A DNA stretch of 64,000 nucleotides from Patiriisocius sp047731265. Its GTDB lineage: Bacteria > Bacteroidota > Bacteroidia > Flavobacteriales > Flavobacteriaceae. The notes under the pieces were generated by a model that was not told the DNA's origin, ran no database searches, and worked only from the letters and a program-made list of their open reading frames with translations. Below are positions 53,161 to 62,322 of this stretch, piece after piece. Each line of letters opens with the position of its first letter. Position 1 is the stretch's first letter. The position numbers and the translations under genes were made by a program. The DNA lies in assembly GCF_047731265.1 (NCBI RefSeq), contig NZ_CP159835.1, positions 2,604,001-2,668,000 of the forward strand, given 5' to 3'.

Positions 53161-54363
53161 TTGAAAAATCCACTAAAAAACATAGGTCCAGGAACTTTAG
53201 TAGCAGCCGCTTTTATTGGTCCTGGTACGGTAACAGTTTGCACCATAGCTGGCGTAACCTATGGCTTTACTTTGCTTTGGGCGATGTTGTTTTCAATATT
53301 TGCAACGATTGTATTACAGGAAATGGCGGCGCGCTTGGGTTTGATTCACGGCAAAGGATTGTCAGAAACTGTAAAGGAGCAAATTTCAAATCCCTTGCTT
53401 CGTGGTGCTGCGATGGTATTGATTGTTTCTGCGGTTTTAATTGGTAATGCCGCGTATGAAGCTGGGAACATTAGCGGCGGTGCATTGGGTTTACAAACGA
53501 TTCTTCCTGCTTATGTCTCACAATATATTCCGCTACTCATAGGTGCAGTTGCTTTTAGTTTACTCTATATAGGCAATTATAAAGTACTTGAAAAATCGCT
53601 GATAATGTTGGTGATTATTATGAGCCTCTCTTTTTTAGTCGCCGCTATTTTAACGCAGCCTAATCTTTTAGATGTGTTATTAGGACTTTTAAAGCCAAGT
53701 GTTCCAGAAGATAGTGTCTTAACTATAATAGCATTAGTAGGAACAACTGTGGTGCCTTACAATCTGTTTTTACACGCATCTCTTGTAAAAGAAAAATGGA
53801 GTGGTAAAAGAGATTTAAAAAAGGCAAGAACAGATTTATATGTGTCTATTGTTTTGGGTGGATTGGTATCGATGGCAATCATCGTATGTGGGGCAGCAAT
53901 ACAACAAACCGAAATAAGCAATGCAGCAGACCTAGCAAAAGGTTTAGAACCTTTGTTTGGTAGTTATGCCAAATACTTTTTGAGCCTAGGTCTTTTTGCT
54001 GCAGGAATTACCTCAGCGATCACTGCGCCACTTGCGGCTGCCTATGTTGCAAGAGGTTGTTTTGGTTGGGAAATAAATTTAAAATCTCTTAAATTTAGAG
54101 CGGTTTGGATATTGATATTGGCTATTGGGGTAGTTTTTTCATCGGTAGGCTTTAAATCAATCGAGATCATTCAATTTGCACAAGTAGCAAATGGATTGCT
54201 ACTTCCTATAATTGCCATCTTTTTATTATGGGTAGTGAATAAGACTTCGGTCTTAGGCAAGAATAAAAATGATAGACTTCAAAATTTCTTCGGAATTGTA
54301 ATCGTGTTAACCACGTTATTATTAGCTTCGAGCACAATAGCTAAGGTATTTGGAATTTGGTAG
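53161..54363 (+). CDS. Nramp-family-like transporter lacking canonical metal motifs
   Basis: A 400-residue inner-membrane protein with about eleven helices and the LeuT-like Nramp fold. The helix-1 motif that is DPGN in metal-transporting Nramp proteins is GPGT here (FIGPGTVTVC), and the helix-6 MPH motif is VPYN (VVPYNLFLHASLV). The Asp, Asn and Met metal ligands are thus absent. The gene ends 1 base before the pxpA start. A comparable Nramp-like gene (ycsG) sits beside the pxp genes in Bacillus, so a role in importing 5-oxoproline or a related compound, and not Mn/Fe, is a plausible inference. The start is TTG 53161. Confidence 0.85.
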   Translation: MKNPLKNIGPGTLVAAAFIGPGTVTVCTIAGVTYGFTLLWAMLFSIFATIVLQEMAARLGLIHGKGLSETVKEQISNPLLRGAAMVLIVSAVLIGNAAYEAGNISGGALGLQTILPAYVSQYIPLLIGAVAFSLLYIGNYKVLEKSLIMLVIIMSLSFLVAAILTQPNLLDVLLGLLKPSVPEDSVLTIIALVGTTVVPYNLFLHASLVKEKWSGKRDLKKARTDLYVSIVLGGLVSMAIIVCGAAIQQTEISNAADLAKGLEPLFGSYAKYFLSLGLFAAGITSAITAPLAAAYVARGCFGWEINLKSLKFRAVWILILAIGVVFSSVGFKSIEIIQFAQVANGLLLPIIAIFLLWVVNKTSVLGKNKNDRLQNFFGIVIVLTTLLLASSTIAKVFGIW

Positions 54364-54364
54364 T

Positions 54365-55102
54365 ATGAAAAAAATACAAATAGACATCAATGCAGACTTA
54401 GGAGAGGGAGCGGGCAATGATGCTCAAATAATGTCCCTTATTTCTTCTTGTAATATTGCCTGTGGTGGTCATTTTGGTACTGAAGAAACGATGCGGAATA
54501 CTATTAAATTAGCATTAAAACACAAGGTGAAAATAGGAGCACATCCTTCGTTTCCAGATATAGATAATTTTGGACGAAAGATAGTAACCTTAACAAAAAC
54601 AGTGCTTACCGAAACAGTTTTTAAACAACTTACAACCTTTTTGAAATATTGCGAATTAGAAAACGCAACACTTTCTCACGTCAAGTTACACGGGGCTTTG
54701 TATAATTATGCAGCAAAAGATGCGGCTACTTCAGACGCGGTGATAGAAGCTATTTTGAAAACTAGAAAACGACCCATACTCTATGTGCCTCCAGGGAGTG
54801 TTCTTGAAGAAAAAGCAAAAAACTTACTGCCCATAAAACGGGAGGCATTTATAGACCGAAAATATAATGATGATCTTTCGCTGGTTTCTCGTAGTTCAGA
54901 GAATGCAATGATAAAAGAGGAGTTACAAGCGTTTCGTCAATTGGTAAACATGGTTCTTGAAAAGACAGTGAAAACAGTTTCAGGTACTTCCAAAACTATA
55001 GAAGCGAAAACATTTTGTATCCATGGCGACACCAAAAATACTGCGTCAATTCTTCGTTTTATTAGAAAAGAATTAGTTCAATATTCAATTGAAGTAGGGT
55101 GA
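54365..55102 (+). CDS. pxpA: 5-oxoprolinase subunit A (LamB/YcsF family)
   Basis: A 245-residue protein when started at ATG 54365, which gives the family-typical KKIQIDINADLGEG. An upstream in-frame ATG at 54350 would overlap the transporter gene. Further motifs are SSCNIACGGHFGTEETM, KIGAHPSFPD, HVKLHGALYNYAA and FCIHGDT, which supply the conserved metal-binding His/Asp residues. With PxpB and PxpC it forms the ATP-dependent prokaryotic 5-oxoprolinase, converting the damage product 5-oxoproline (pyroglutamate) to glutamate. Its stop overlaps the pxpB start (GTGA). Confidence 0.94.
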   Translation: MKKIQIDINADLGEGAGNDAQIMSLISSCNIACGGHFGTEETMRNTIKLALKHKVKIGAHPSFPDIDNFGRKIVTLTKTVLTETVFKQLTTFLKYCELENATLSHVKLHGALYNYAAKDAATSDAVIEAILKTRKRPILYVPPGSVLEEKAKNLLPIKREAFIDRKYNDDLSLVSRSSENAMIKEELQAFRQLVNMVLEKTVKTVSGTSKTIEAKTFCIHGDTKNTASILRFIRKELVQYSIEVG

Positions 55103-55827
55103 GTCAGCGTCCTAAAATAGAGCAATTTGGTGAAGCTGCGATTTTGATTTCTTGGGAGTCAAAAAAGATTGATATTGATATTAACAATACAGTAGTACAG
55201 TGGTCAAAGTGGCTTTATGGAAAATATATTGGGGAGCTAATCGAAATTGTGCCTACCTATCATTCATTAGCAGTATATTTTAAAAAAAAGGTAGCAGTAG
55301 CTGATTTTTTAGAGCGTTTAAAATCACATTCATTTCCAAATGCTAGTTTTCCACAAGCTAGTTATTTGTATAAAATACCTGTATGCTATGACCTTTGTTT
55401 CGGTTTAGATCTTTCTAAACTGTCAAAATCAAAAAACAGGCCTATTTCTGAAATAATTAAAAAACACACGAAGCCAGTTTATACGGTTTGTTTTCTAGGG
55501 TTTTTACCAGGTTTTCCTTACTTATCTGGACTTTCCGAAGAATTGTCTGCACCAAGAAAAATGATGCCAAGAGAACTCATTGATGCTGGAGCGGTTGCAA
55601 TTGGTGGCGCACAAACTGGTATATATCCAATGGACTCTCCTGGAGGTTGGAATATAATTGGTAAAACACCCATAAATATTTTTGATGTAAGTTTGGCAAA
55701 ACCGTCTTTGTTTAAAGCAGGCGACAGGATTCAGTTTTATGGAATAACAAAAACTGAGTTTGATGCGATTACAGAAAAAATAAAATCAGGTAACTACAAA
55801 CTCGGAAAAACACTCTCAGATGATTAA
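55099..55827 (+). CDS. pxpB: 5-oxoprolinase subunit B (KipI/Atu1 family)
   Basis: A 242-residue cyclophilin-like-fold protein starting with GTG at 55099, overlapping pxpA by four bases. IEQFGEAAILISW at the start, CFLGFLPGFPYLSGL, APRKMMPRELIDAGAVAIGG and DSPGGWNIIGKTP are the family blocks (allophanate hydrolase subunit 1/KipI). It forms a complex with PxpC that phosphorylates the substrate in the 5-oxoprolinase reaction. Its stop overlaps the pxpC start by eight bases, so the three genes are translationally coupled. The older KipI label (kinase inhibitor) from Bacillus is probably not the main role here. Confidence 0.93.
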   Translation: MSQRPKIEQFGEAAILISWESKKIDIDINNTVVQWSKWLYGKYIGELIEIVPTYHSLAVYFKKKVAVADFLERLKSHSFPNASFPQASYLYKIPVCYDLCFGLDLSKLSKSKNRPISEIIKKHTKPVYTVCFLGFLPGFPYLSGLSEELSAPRKMMPRELIDAGAVAIGGAQTGIYPMDSPGGWNIIGKTPINIFDVSLAKPSLFKAGDRIQFYGITKTEFDAITEKIKSGNYKLGKTLSDD

Positions 55828-56665
55828 GGTTATCTCCAGTGGATTTTATTCCACACTGCAAGACGGTGGCAGATTTAGGCATCGGGCGGTCGGAATTCCT
55901 TTAAGTGGCGCGATGGATTTGCAAAGTTTTGAGCTAGCAAATAAACTTGTTGGAAATCTAGAAAATGCTACGGTACTAGAAATAACCGCGTCCGGACCAG
56001 TTCTATTTATTGAAATGGATGTTAGCATTGCTATAACTGGAGCTGCCTTTTCTCCAACGATTAATGGTGTCAATATCCCTTCAAATTCTTTGCAATTTGT
56101 AAAAAGGGGAAGCACATTAAAATTTGGAAGATTGGCATCTGGAATGCGCGCTTATCTTTCAATTAAAGGAGGTTTTAAGGCTGAAAAGGTTTTAGGGAGT
56201 TATAGTCAATATGCGCAAATAACTCAAAAACGTACCATTGTCAAAGGGGATACACTAGATGCAGGAAACGAAACTTTTATTTCTGAAGCCAATTATGCTA
56301 CTGGCTTCAATCTGTTAGAATATGATAATGATACATTACAAGTGTTCAAAGGACCTGAATTTGGGCAATTACCAGACGCAATCCAAAGTTCAATAGAAAA
56401 CGTACAGCTAACGATCCTGCCACAAAGTAACCGAATGGCTTATTTGCTTTCAGGATTTGATAATACATTTCAAGTACCAGAAATTATTACTTCGCCTGTA
56501 CAACCGGGAACTGTTCAATTGACGCCTTCAGGTTCTTGTGCGGTATTAATGAGAGATGCACAAACCACAGGAGGTTATGCTAGAATTTTACAACTCTCGA
56601 GGGAATCTATTAATATTTTAGCTCAAAAAAGACCTGGAGAGAAAGTCTTTTTTCAGCTTTATTGA
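55820..56665 (+). CDS. pxpC: 5-oxoprolinase subunit C (KipA/Atu2 family)
   Basis: A 281-residue protein with the biotin-dependent carboxyltransferase-like fold of the allophanate hydrolase subunit 2/KipA family. STLQDGGRFRHRAVGIPLSG, GAMDLQSFELANKLVGN, YLSIKGGF and SPVQPGTVQLTPSG are the conserved segments. It ends the pxpABC unit and pairs with PxpB. It is somewhat shorter than KipA proteins of over 300 residues. No terminator with a T tract is found directly behind it. Confidence 0.92.
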   Translation: MIKVISSGFYSTLQDGGRFRHRAVGIPLSGAMDLQSFELANKLVGNLENATVLEITASGPVLFIEMDVSIAITGAAFSPTINGVNIPSNSLQFVKRGSTLKFGRLASGMRAYLSIKGGFKAEKVLGSYSQYAQITQKRTIVKGDTLDAGNETFISEANYATGFNLLEYDNDTLQVFKGPEFGQLPDAIQSSIENVQLTILPQSNRMAYLLSGFDNTFQVPEIITSPVQPGTVQLTPSGSCAVLMRDAQTTGGYARILQLSRESINILAQKRPGEKVFFQLY

Positions 56666-57251
56666 TTTTTTTAGGAAATGCAAAAGGACGCCTTCCGAGC
56701 TTTAGGTGAAAATAAAATACGTTTTGATTTAACAATGGTTGTCCAAAATCCGCCCAGCAATAAATGCTGGGCAGGCTCTTCTCATAAAAAAAGGGAAGGG
56801 GCTTATTTGACTTGTTTAATTATAATTTTGGTGTTTTATTCTGAGCTTTATTTTCTTTTATAACAAAATTCTGACTGCTAAAATTATAGCGTATCTTCCT
56901 CCCTTAAAAGGCTAAATAGTTAGTGTGATTCGTTTGATTATATTTAGGTTCATTTTTCATTTTCATTTATACCAATATAAACCTATACTAAATAGGAGGC
57001 AGGGTCTCCTCAACAAAGCCGAAAATTACTGATTTGTCTTATTGAATATTGGCAATTTTTTAAAGGAAGAAGCTAATTTATTTTGCTATATTTTTCAATT
57101 TTAACTTTTCAAAAAACAAACCTATTTCAGAACTAATTTTTAAGATAACATATGTTATTAAAATATTTAGTCTAATCTAAAAAAAAATATTAAATAATTA
57201 GTTATCAATTGATTGAATATACCTGTATAAAGTGTTGGTTTACATTTTTTA
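56666..57251. other. Intergenic region with a GC-rich hairpin
   Basis: 586 bases without a supported gene, between the plus-strand pxpC and the minus-strand rluA-type gene. An 8-bp perfect stem (GCCCAGCA 56752-56759 / TGCTGGGC 56765-56772, loop ATAAA) stands out, followed within 30 bases by an A run and GGGAAGGGG. No promoter with both boxes is present. A 61-codon frame at 56678 looks fortuitous. Confidence 0.6.
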
Positions 57252-57938
57252 TCAAAGACAATTTTTCCATAATATATCGTCTGGTGGAGGTGCAAACAGC
57301 GCTATTTCTTCTTTTTTTACAGGATGTGTAAATGAAATTTTTCTTGCGTGAAGATGGATGCTTCCATCCGGGTTACTCCGGTCAAAGCCATATTTTAAGT
57401 CTCCTTTTATAGGGCAATTTATGGCAGAAAGTTGTGATCTAATTTGATGGTGTCTTCCAGTTTCAAGGTCAATTTCTAAGGCAAAATAACGTTGTAGTTT
57501 TTTGAAAACTCGGTAGTGTAAAATTGCTTTTTTACTGTCTGAAACTTCTTTGCTATTTGCGTAGCTTTTGTTTTGTTTTGGATTCCGTTTTAAAAAGTGA
57601 ATAAGGGTGTCTTCGGTTTTGGGAGGTTGATTTTTTACAATCGCCCAATAGGTTTTTTTAGTTTCTCTTTCAGCAAAAGAAGCATTAAGTCTTGCAAGTG
57701 CTTTAGAAGTACGCGCAAAAATTAAGATACCACTCGTTGGTCTATCCAATCTATGTACTACACCTAAAAATACAGCACCAGGTTTGTTGTATTTTTCTGC
57801 AATATATTCTTTAGCGATCTCAGAAAGTGGTTTGTCACCTGTTTTATCACCCTGAACAAGGTCTCCTGGTCTTTTATTGACAATCAAAAGATGATTGTCC
57901 TCAAATAATACTTGGAGGTTCTCCTTAGTGCTGTGCAT
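57252..57938 (-). CDS. RluA-family RNA pseudouridine synthase
   Basis: A 228-residue enzyme without an S4 domain. VVHRLDRPTSGILIFARTS contains the catalytic Asp (HRLDRPTSG), ETGRHHQIRSQL the second conserved block, and IHLHARKISFTHP the third. It isomerises uridine in rRNA or tRNA. The small size resembles RluA/TruC-type members; the target site cannot be assigned. TAACTTTG on the minus strand (58079-58072) is a possible -7 box, but without a proper -33. Confidence 0.92.
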   Translation of the reverse strand: MHSTKENLQVLFEDNHLLIVNKRPGDLVQGDKTGDKPLSEIAKEYIAEKYNKPGAVFLGVVHRLDRPTSGILIFARTSKALARLNASFAERETKKTYWAIVKNQPPKTEDTLIHFLKRNPKQNKSYANSKEVSDSKKAILHYRVFKKLQRYFALEIDLETGRHHQIRSQLSAINCPIKGDLKYGFDRSNPDGSIHLHARKISFTHPVKKEEIALFAPPPDDILWKNCL

Positions 57939-58153
57939 AAATAGTTAAGAGTTATGAGTTAGGATTTCAGAGTTTTTTTGCGTGTTTGATGGTTTAATTT
58001 GGAATTTGATATCAGATTTGGACTGTTTGCAGGGTTCCTTCCGCATAGTGCCGCTCATAAATTTGCAAAAGCAAAGTTAAAAACAGTGTAGCGTTCATAT
58101 ATAATATAACTCTGCACCTAATACTAATGCTGCTTACTAATTTCAGTAGATGG

Positions 58154-58972
58154 CTAATACTGTTCTTCCTCATTAGGGAAATCGCCGCTTTTTACATCGG
58201 TAATATAGGATTTAAAGGCGCCTGTCATATCTTCAAACATATCGAGATAGCGTCTTAAAAACCTAGGGTTAAATTCGTGTGTCATCCCAAGCATATCGTG
58301 AGTTACCAGTACTTGTCCGTCCACTCCATTACCTGCGCCAATACCAATAATAGGAATGGTTACACTTGCAGCAACTTCGGCAGCTAGTTTTGCTGGAACT
58401 TTTTCTAAAACGATTCCAAAACACCCTGCTTTTTCTAACAAAAGTGCATCTGCTTTTAATATTTCGGCTTCTTCTTCTTCTTTAGCTCGAACGGTATAGG
58501 TTCCAAATTTGTAAATAGATTGGGGCGTTAACCCTAAATGACCCATAACTGGAATCCCTGCATTTAAAATACGTTTTATTGATTCTTTTATTTCTCTTCC
58601 GCCTTCAACTTTTACTGCGTGTCCGCCACTTTCTTTCATAATTCTAATAGCAGAACGCAAAGCTTCTTTAGGGTCACTTTGGTAGCTTCCAAAAGGAATA
58701 TCTACCACCACCAAGCTTCTTTCGATAGCTCTCACTACAGAAGCTGCATGGTATATCATTTGATCTAAAGTAATGGGTAATGTTGTTTCATGACCAGCCA
58801 TTACATTCGAGGCAGAGTCTCCAACGAGAATAACGTCTATACCAGCACTATCCACAATTTTTGCCATTGTATAATCATAAGCGGTAAGCATAGAAATTTT
58901 TTCACCGCGTTTTTTCATATCGACCAAGGTTTTTGTGGTAATACGCTTATACTCTTTTTTTGCTACTGACAT
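58154..58972 (-). CDS. panB: 3-methyl-2-oxobutanoate hydroxymethyltransferase
   Basis: A 272-residue TIM-barrel enzyme that makes ketopantoate, the first committed step to pantothenate and CoA. ISMLTAYDYTMAKIVDSAG, LVGDSASNVMAGHETT (Mg-binding Asp), DIPFGSYQSD, KVEGGREIKE, GHLGLTPQSI and IGIGAGNGVDGQVLVTHDM are the standard PanB motifs. Length is normal. panC/panD are not adjacent. It is a single gene on the minus strand, 215 bases upstream (in transcription) of the rluA-type gene. Confidence 0.97.
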   Translation of the reverse strand: MSVAKKEYKRITTKTLVDMKKRGEKISMLTAYDYTMAKIVDSAGIDVILVGDSASNVMAGHETTLPITLDQMIYHAASVVRAIERSLVVVDIPFGSYQSDPKEALRSAIRIMKESGGHAVKVEGGREIKESIKRILNAGIPVMGHLGLTPQSIYKFGTYTVRAKEEEEAEILKADALLLEKAGCFGIVLEKVPAKLAAEVAASVTIPIIGIGAGNGVDGQVLVTHDMLGMTHEFNPRFLRRYLDMFEDMTGAFKSYITDVKSGDFPNEEEQY

Positions 58973-59097
58973 TTTTAGATTTTTGAGTTGTAAATTTACT
59001 AAATTTGGTTGCTAACTAATAGCATCCAGCTACGAACTTTATATTCGATGTGCTTTTATTTTTTGCACCATCTTTGTTTATTCTCAAAAAACTTTCG

Positions 59098-59492
59098 TTG
59101 ATAAAGGTGCGAAAAAAATTATGGATACTTTTTTTAAAGGTTCTCATAGAAGGAAATATGGTGCCAATTCCATCTGTAGCTGCTCCTAAAGTAGTTTTGC
59201 ATACTACGGCTGCAACGAGAAACGGTGAAAATTGAGTTGATTATAATGGTTTAAAAGATTCGATGAAGGCAATGTCAGCGCTACTTGCAGACCAATTATG
59301 GGAAGCTGTTTTATTAGACTATAATATTTAAGCAGACGGAAATTTGGCATACGATTGGACGCTGTACGAGTTTTATTTCAACTGAATGTTTAGTTGTTGT
59401 GGGGCTAATTCTTTTAAGATCGCAAAAATGACTAACGGATGGAAAATTATTCATATTGTCGGTTCATACCGAAGTGAAAGTTGTAATCCCTT
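59098..59492 (+). pseudogene. SnoaL/NTF2-like protein, pseudogene
   Basis: A decayed gene of the nuclear transport factor 2 (SnoaL-like) type. One frame gives KKIMDTFFKGSHRRKYG. A shift near 59160-59170 leads to PKVVLHTTAATRNGEN, then an in-frame TGA (59233-59235). Next comes VDYNGLKDSMKAMSALL, a TAA (59329-59331) inside LLDYNI-ADGNLAYDW, another TGA, and finally CCGANSFKIAKMTNGWKIIH. The order and motifs (hydrophobic helix, LDY-x-I strand, A-x-W-x-Y-x-F strand, NGWKI strand) are those of a complete small NTF2-fold protein with three stops and at least one frameshift. Confidence 0.7.
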
Positions 59493-59984
59493 TAGAAAGA
59501 AGTGGCGGCAGAAGCGGAGCTCTTATTTTTAAATGAGGGAAATTCAATAAATAGTTTTTTTACTTGACCTTCCCAATCATTAGCAATATCAAAATAGCTA
59601 AAATTAACGTGGGCCATTATAATTCCGCAGTCGCCGAAAAGGTGTGTTTCGCATTCTAAAAAGTAATGACTGAATTCGTGATAAGCTACAATTTTAAGAA
59701 TCTAGCATTGCCGTCCAGTGTATCGCTATACTGGTTGCTTCGCTAGTATCATTTCGTCTTAGTTTCTCTAGAATAGCTGAATGTTCTGAAGCAGGAAGGT
59801 CGTCAACAATCGAAATCTGTTCTAACTTAAATGATTTTTCTTGAAAGTCTATTCCGTATTTTTCGCCTGCTTCAAAATAAATATCAAGAATAGGTTTTAG
59901 TCTGCCCTCTATAGAAACCTCTTGACATAATGTGGTTTGAGTGATAATTGTAAATAGCAATAAGAGGCATATATTTTTTATAAA
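59492..59984 (-). pseudogene. Small putative zinc metallopeptidase (HExxH), frameshifted
   Basis: The first frame, from about 59984 down to a stop at 59694-59696, has a signal-peptide-like start without a good start codon and about 90 residues (GRLKPILDIYFEAGEKYGID ... AIHWTAMLDS). After a one-base shift the next frame continues with LKIVAYHEFSHYFLECETH, whose HEFSH (59666-59680) is an HExxH zinc motif, then MAHVNFSYFDIANDWEGQVK, ending at 59492. Together they describe a secreted protein of about 155 residues of the Bacteroidota putative-metallopeptidase type. The motif itself is intact, so a sequencing error cannot be excluded. Confidence 0.62.
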
Positions 59985-60140
59985 TAGCAGTAATTATGAA
60001 CAATGTGCTTCATTTTAATACTGAGAGTAAAAAGTTATTGCTCTGTGTTTTACATTTAAACGTGATAATCGAAAAAAACCAACCCTAGTAGGATAACAAT
60101 AAAAATTGACTAAATATTGTGTTTTCGGCGAACTATTATT

Positions 60141-61565
60141 TTAGCAATCACTCATATTAACCTGCACTGCAAGGCCACCTTCGCTAGTTTCTTTGTACTT
60201 ACTTGTCATATCTTTTGCAGTTTCCCACATCGTAGCGATTACCTTGTCTAATGGGATTTTCACGTCTTTTGGGTCTCTGTCCAATGCCATTTCGCAAGCG
60301 TTAATTGCTTTGATGGCTCCCATAGCGTTGCGTTCTATACAAGGAATTTGTACAAGTCCTGCAATAGGATCGCAGGTTAATCCTAAATGATGTTCCATGG
60401 CAATTTCAGCAGCAATGAGAACTTGTGCTGGCGTGCCTCCCATCAATTCAGTTAATGCTGCTGCGGCCATAGCAGACGATACTCCTATTTCGGCTTGACA
60501 GCCCCCCATAGCAGCGCTAATGGTTGCGTTTTTTTTAAAAAGGCTTCCAATTTCGCCAGATACCAATAAAAACCTTTTGATATCTTCAAAATTTGCATCG
60601 TGATTTTCAATAACAATATAGTACATCAAAACAGATGGAATTACTCCAGCACTTCCATTAGTAGGAGCTGTAACAACACGTCCTAGAGATGCATTTACTT
60701 CATTTACCGCTAATGCAAAACAGGTAACCCATTTTAGAATTTGTCTAAACTTTACTTCAGTATTGCGTATTGCTTTAATCCATTCGTATTTGTCCTTATA
60801 CGGTTTTACTCCTTTTAATTGTTCGTGTTTGTCAAAGGCTCTTCGGGTTACGTTTAACCCTCCTGGCAGAATTCCTTGCGTATGGCAGCCCACAAACATA
60901 CTATCGAGCATAACATCCCAAATTGCTTTCAGTTTTGCGTCTATTCTTTCTGGATCGCGAAGGGAAAGTTCGTTTTTTAATACAATCTGACTAATGTCTA
61001 AATTTTGTTCGGTACAGTATGCTAGTAATTCGGTTGCTTTTTCTATTGGATAAGGGAAGTTGTTAAATTTTTCTAGCTGTCTTTTTTTGCGAGCTCGTTT
61101 TTTTTGCACCACAAAGCCGCCTCCTATAGAATAGTAGGTGTCTCTGCTTTTTTTTCCATTGCGAAGTGTCGCTTCAAAGGTGATTCCGTTAGGGTGAAAT
61201 TCTAAAAATTTTCGATTGAACGTTATATTTTCGGCTAAATTGAAAGCGATATTTTTTTCGTTATTCAGTTTTAAGATATTGCTCTGTTTAAGTAAGGCAA
61301 TTTCTGGCTCAATACTATCAATGGAAATGGTTACGGGATTTGTGCCCATTAATCCCATTGCTATTGCGATATCTGTTGCGTGGCCCTTGCCTGTTAGTGA
61401 CAAGGAACCGTATAAGTTTACCTGTACGCTAGCAATACCTGTAAATAGCTCTCGTTGTTGTAGTTTGTCTATCCACATTTTTGCCGCTCTCCAAGGGCCT
61501 AATGTGTGAGAACTGGAAGGGCCAACACCTATACTGAGCATATCAAAAACACTAATACTTTCCAT
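60141..61565 (-). CDS. sdaA: L-serine ammonia-lyase (single-chain, iron-sulfur)
   Basis: A 474-residue enzyme that deaminates L-serine to pyruvate and ammonia. The beta domain begins with SVFDMLSIGVGPSSSHTLGPW. The alpha domain has GCHTQGILPGGL, AAMGGCQAEIGVSSAMAAAAL and TCDPIAGLVQIPCIERNAMG, whose cysteines bind the [4Fe-4S] cluster. Both domains lie on one chain, as in E. coli SdaA. TACGTTTG on the minus strand at 61591-61584 matches the -7 consensus only 19 bases before the start. It is divergent from the rhomboid gene. Confidence 0.96.
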   Translation of the reverse strand: MESISVFDMLSIGVGPSSSHTLGPWRAAKMWIDKLQQRELFTGIASVQVNLYGSLSLTGKGHATDIAIAMGLMGTNPVTISIDSIEPEIALLKQSNILKLNNEKNIAFNLAENITFNRKFLEFHPNGITFEATLRNGKKSRDTYYSIGGGFVVQKKRARKKRQLEKFNNFPYPIEKATELLAYCTEQNLDISQIVLKNELSLRDPERIDAKLKAIWDVMLDSMFVGCHTQGILPGGLNVTRRAFDKHEQLKGVKPYKDKYEWIKAIRNTEVKFRQILKWVTCFALAVNEVNASLGRVVTAPTNGSAGVIPSVLMYYIVIENHDANFEDIKRFLLVSGEIGSLFKKNATISAAMGGCQAEIGVSSAMAAAALTELMGGTPAQVLIAAEIAMEHHLGLTCDPIAGLVQIPCIERNAMGAIKAINACEMALDRDPKDVKIPLDKVIATMWETAKDMTSKYKETSEGGLAVQVNMSDC

Positions 61566-61583
61566 TGCTTATTTTTTATGATT

Positions 61584-61619
61584 CAAACGTACGCATTTTT
61601 TGAATTATCTTTAAATTTG
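61584..61619. promoter_or_regulatory. Divergent -7 boxes between sdaA and the rhomboid gene
   Basis: Minus strand TACGTTTG (61591-61584) for sdaA and plus strand TAAATTTG (61612-61619) for the rhomboid gene both match TAnnTTTG. Neither has a TTG at ideal -33 spacing. Confidence 0.4.
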
Positions 61620-61676
61620 TAATCGTATTTTACAATTATTTTAATTTACAAACACACTATCATATAATTCCCTTTT

Positions 61677-62312
61677 ATGCTAAACCTAGATCCAGCAGTA
61701 ATTATAATTATCGCAGCAAATGTAATCGTGTCTATACGCGGTTTTAAAGATTTTGAATTCTTTGAAAAATATAAATTTAATATCGCAGGTATAAAAAGAG
61801 GAGAGCAGTTGCGTATGTTAACTTCTGCATTCTTGCATGCCAATAACAACCACTTGTTGTTTAATATGCTAACCTTGTTCTTTTTTGGTCCTATTGTAGT
61901 TGTTTATTTGGGTACCGTAAAATTTGTACTAATCTATTTCGCATCCCTTATTGTTGGTAGTTTATTATCTTATTATCTTCATAAGGATGAAAATCATTAC
62001 AGTGCCATTGGGGCAAGCGGCGCAGTAATGGGAGTCTTGTATTCGGCTATTCTATTTAAACCTACCATGGTTATTAATTTTATTATACCTGCTTGGTTAT
62101 TTGGGCTGGCATATTTGTTGTATTCCGTATGGGCAATGAAAAAAAATGCAGACAACATTGGTCACGATGCTCACATTGGAGGTGCTATTGGTGGATTAGG
62201 TTTAACGATTGCCTTTGCTCCCTCCCTTTTAGGAACTAGTTTATGGGTGGTTTTACTGATGGCAGCGCCTATTGTATTGTTGTTTATTATGCATAAAATT
62301 GGAAAAATTTAA
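61677..62312 (+). CDS. Rhomboid-family intramembrane serine protease
   Basis: A 211-residue six-helix membrane protease. HANNNHLLFNMLTLFFFG is the helix-2 segment with conserved His and Asn. AIGASGAVMGVL carries the catalytic Ser114, and GHDAHIGGAIGG the catalytic His166. The insertion of the KFNIAGIKRGEQLRMLTS block near the N-terminus is the usual first-loop region. Length is that of the minimal bacterial rhomboid core. The SIMPL-domain gene follows after 10 bases, so they probably share a transcript. Substrates are unknown. Confidence 0.93.
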   Translation: MLNLDPAVIIIIAANVIVSIRGFKDFEFFEKYKFNIAGIKRGEQLRMLTSAFLHANNNHLLFNMLTLFFFGPIVVVYLGTVKFVLIYFASLIVGSLLSYYLHKDENHYSAIGASGAVMGVLYSAILFKPTMVINFIIPAWLFGLAYLLYSVWAMKKNADNIGHDAHIGGAIGGLGLTIAFAPSLLGTSLWVVLLMAAPIVLLFIMHKIGKI

Positions 62313-62322
62313 ATATTTAATA

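Noticed and set aside
56678..56863. 61-residue protein after pxpC
   Set aside because: It spans a GC hairpin and a purine-rich tract, has no family resemblance, and reads like non-coding sequence.
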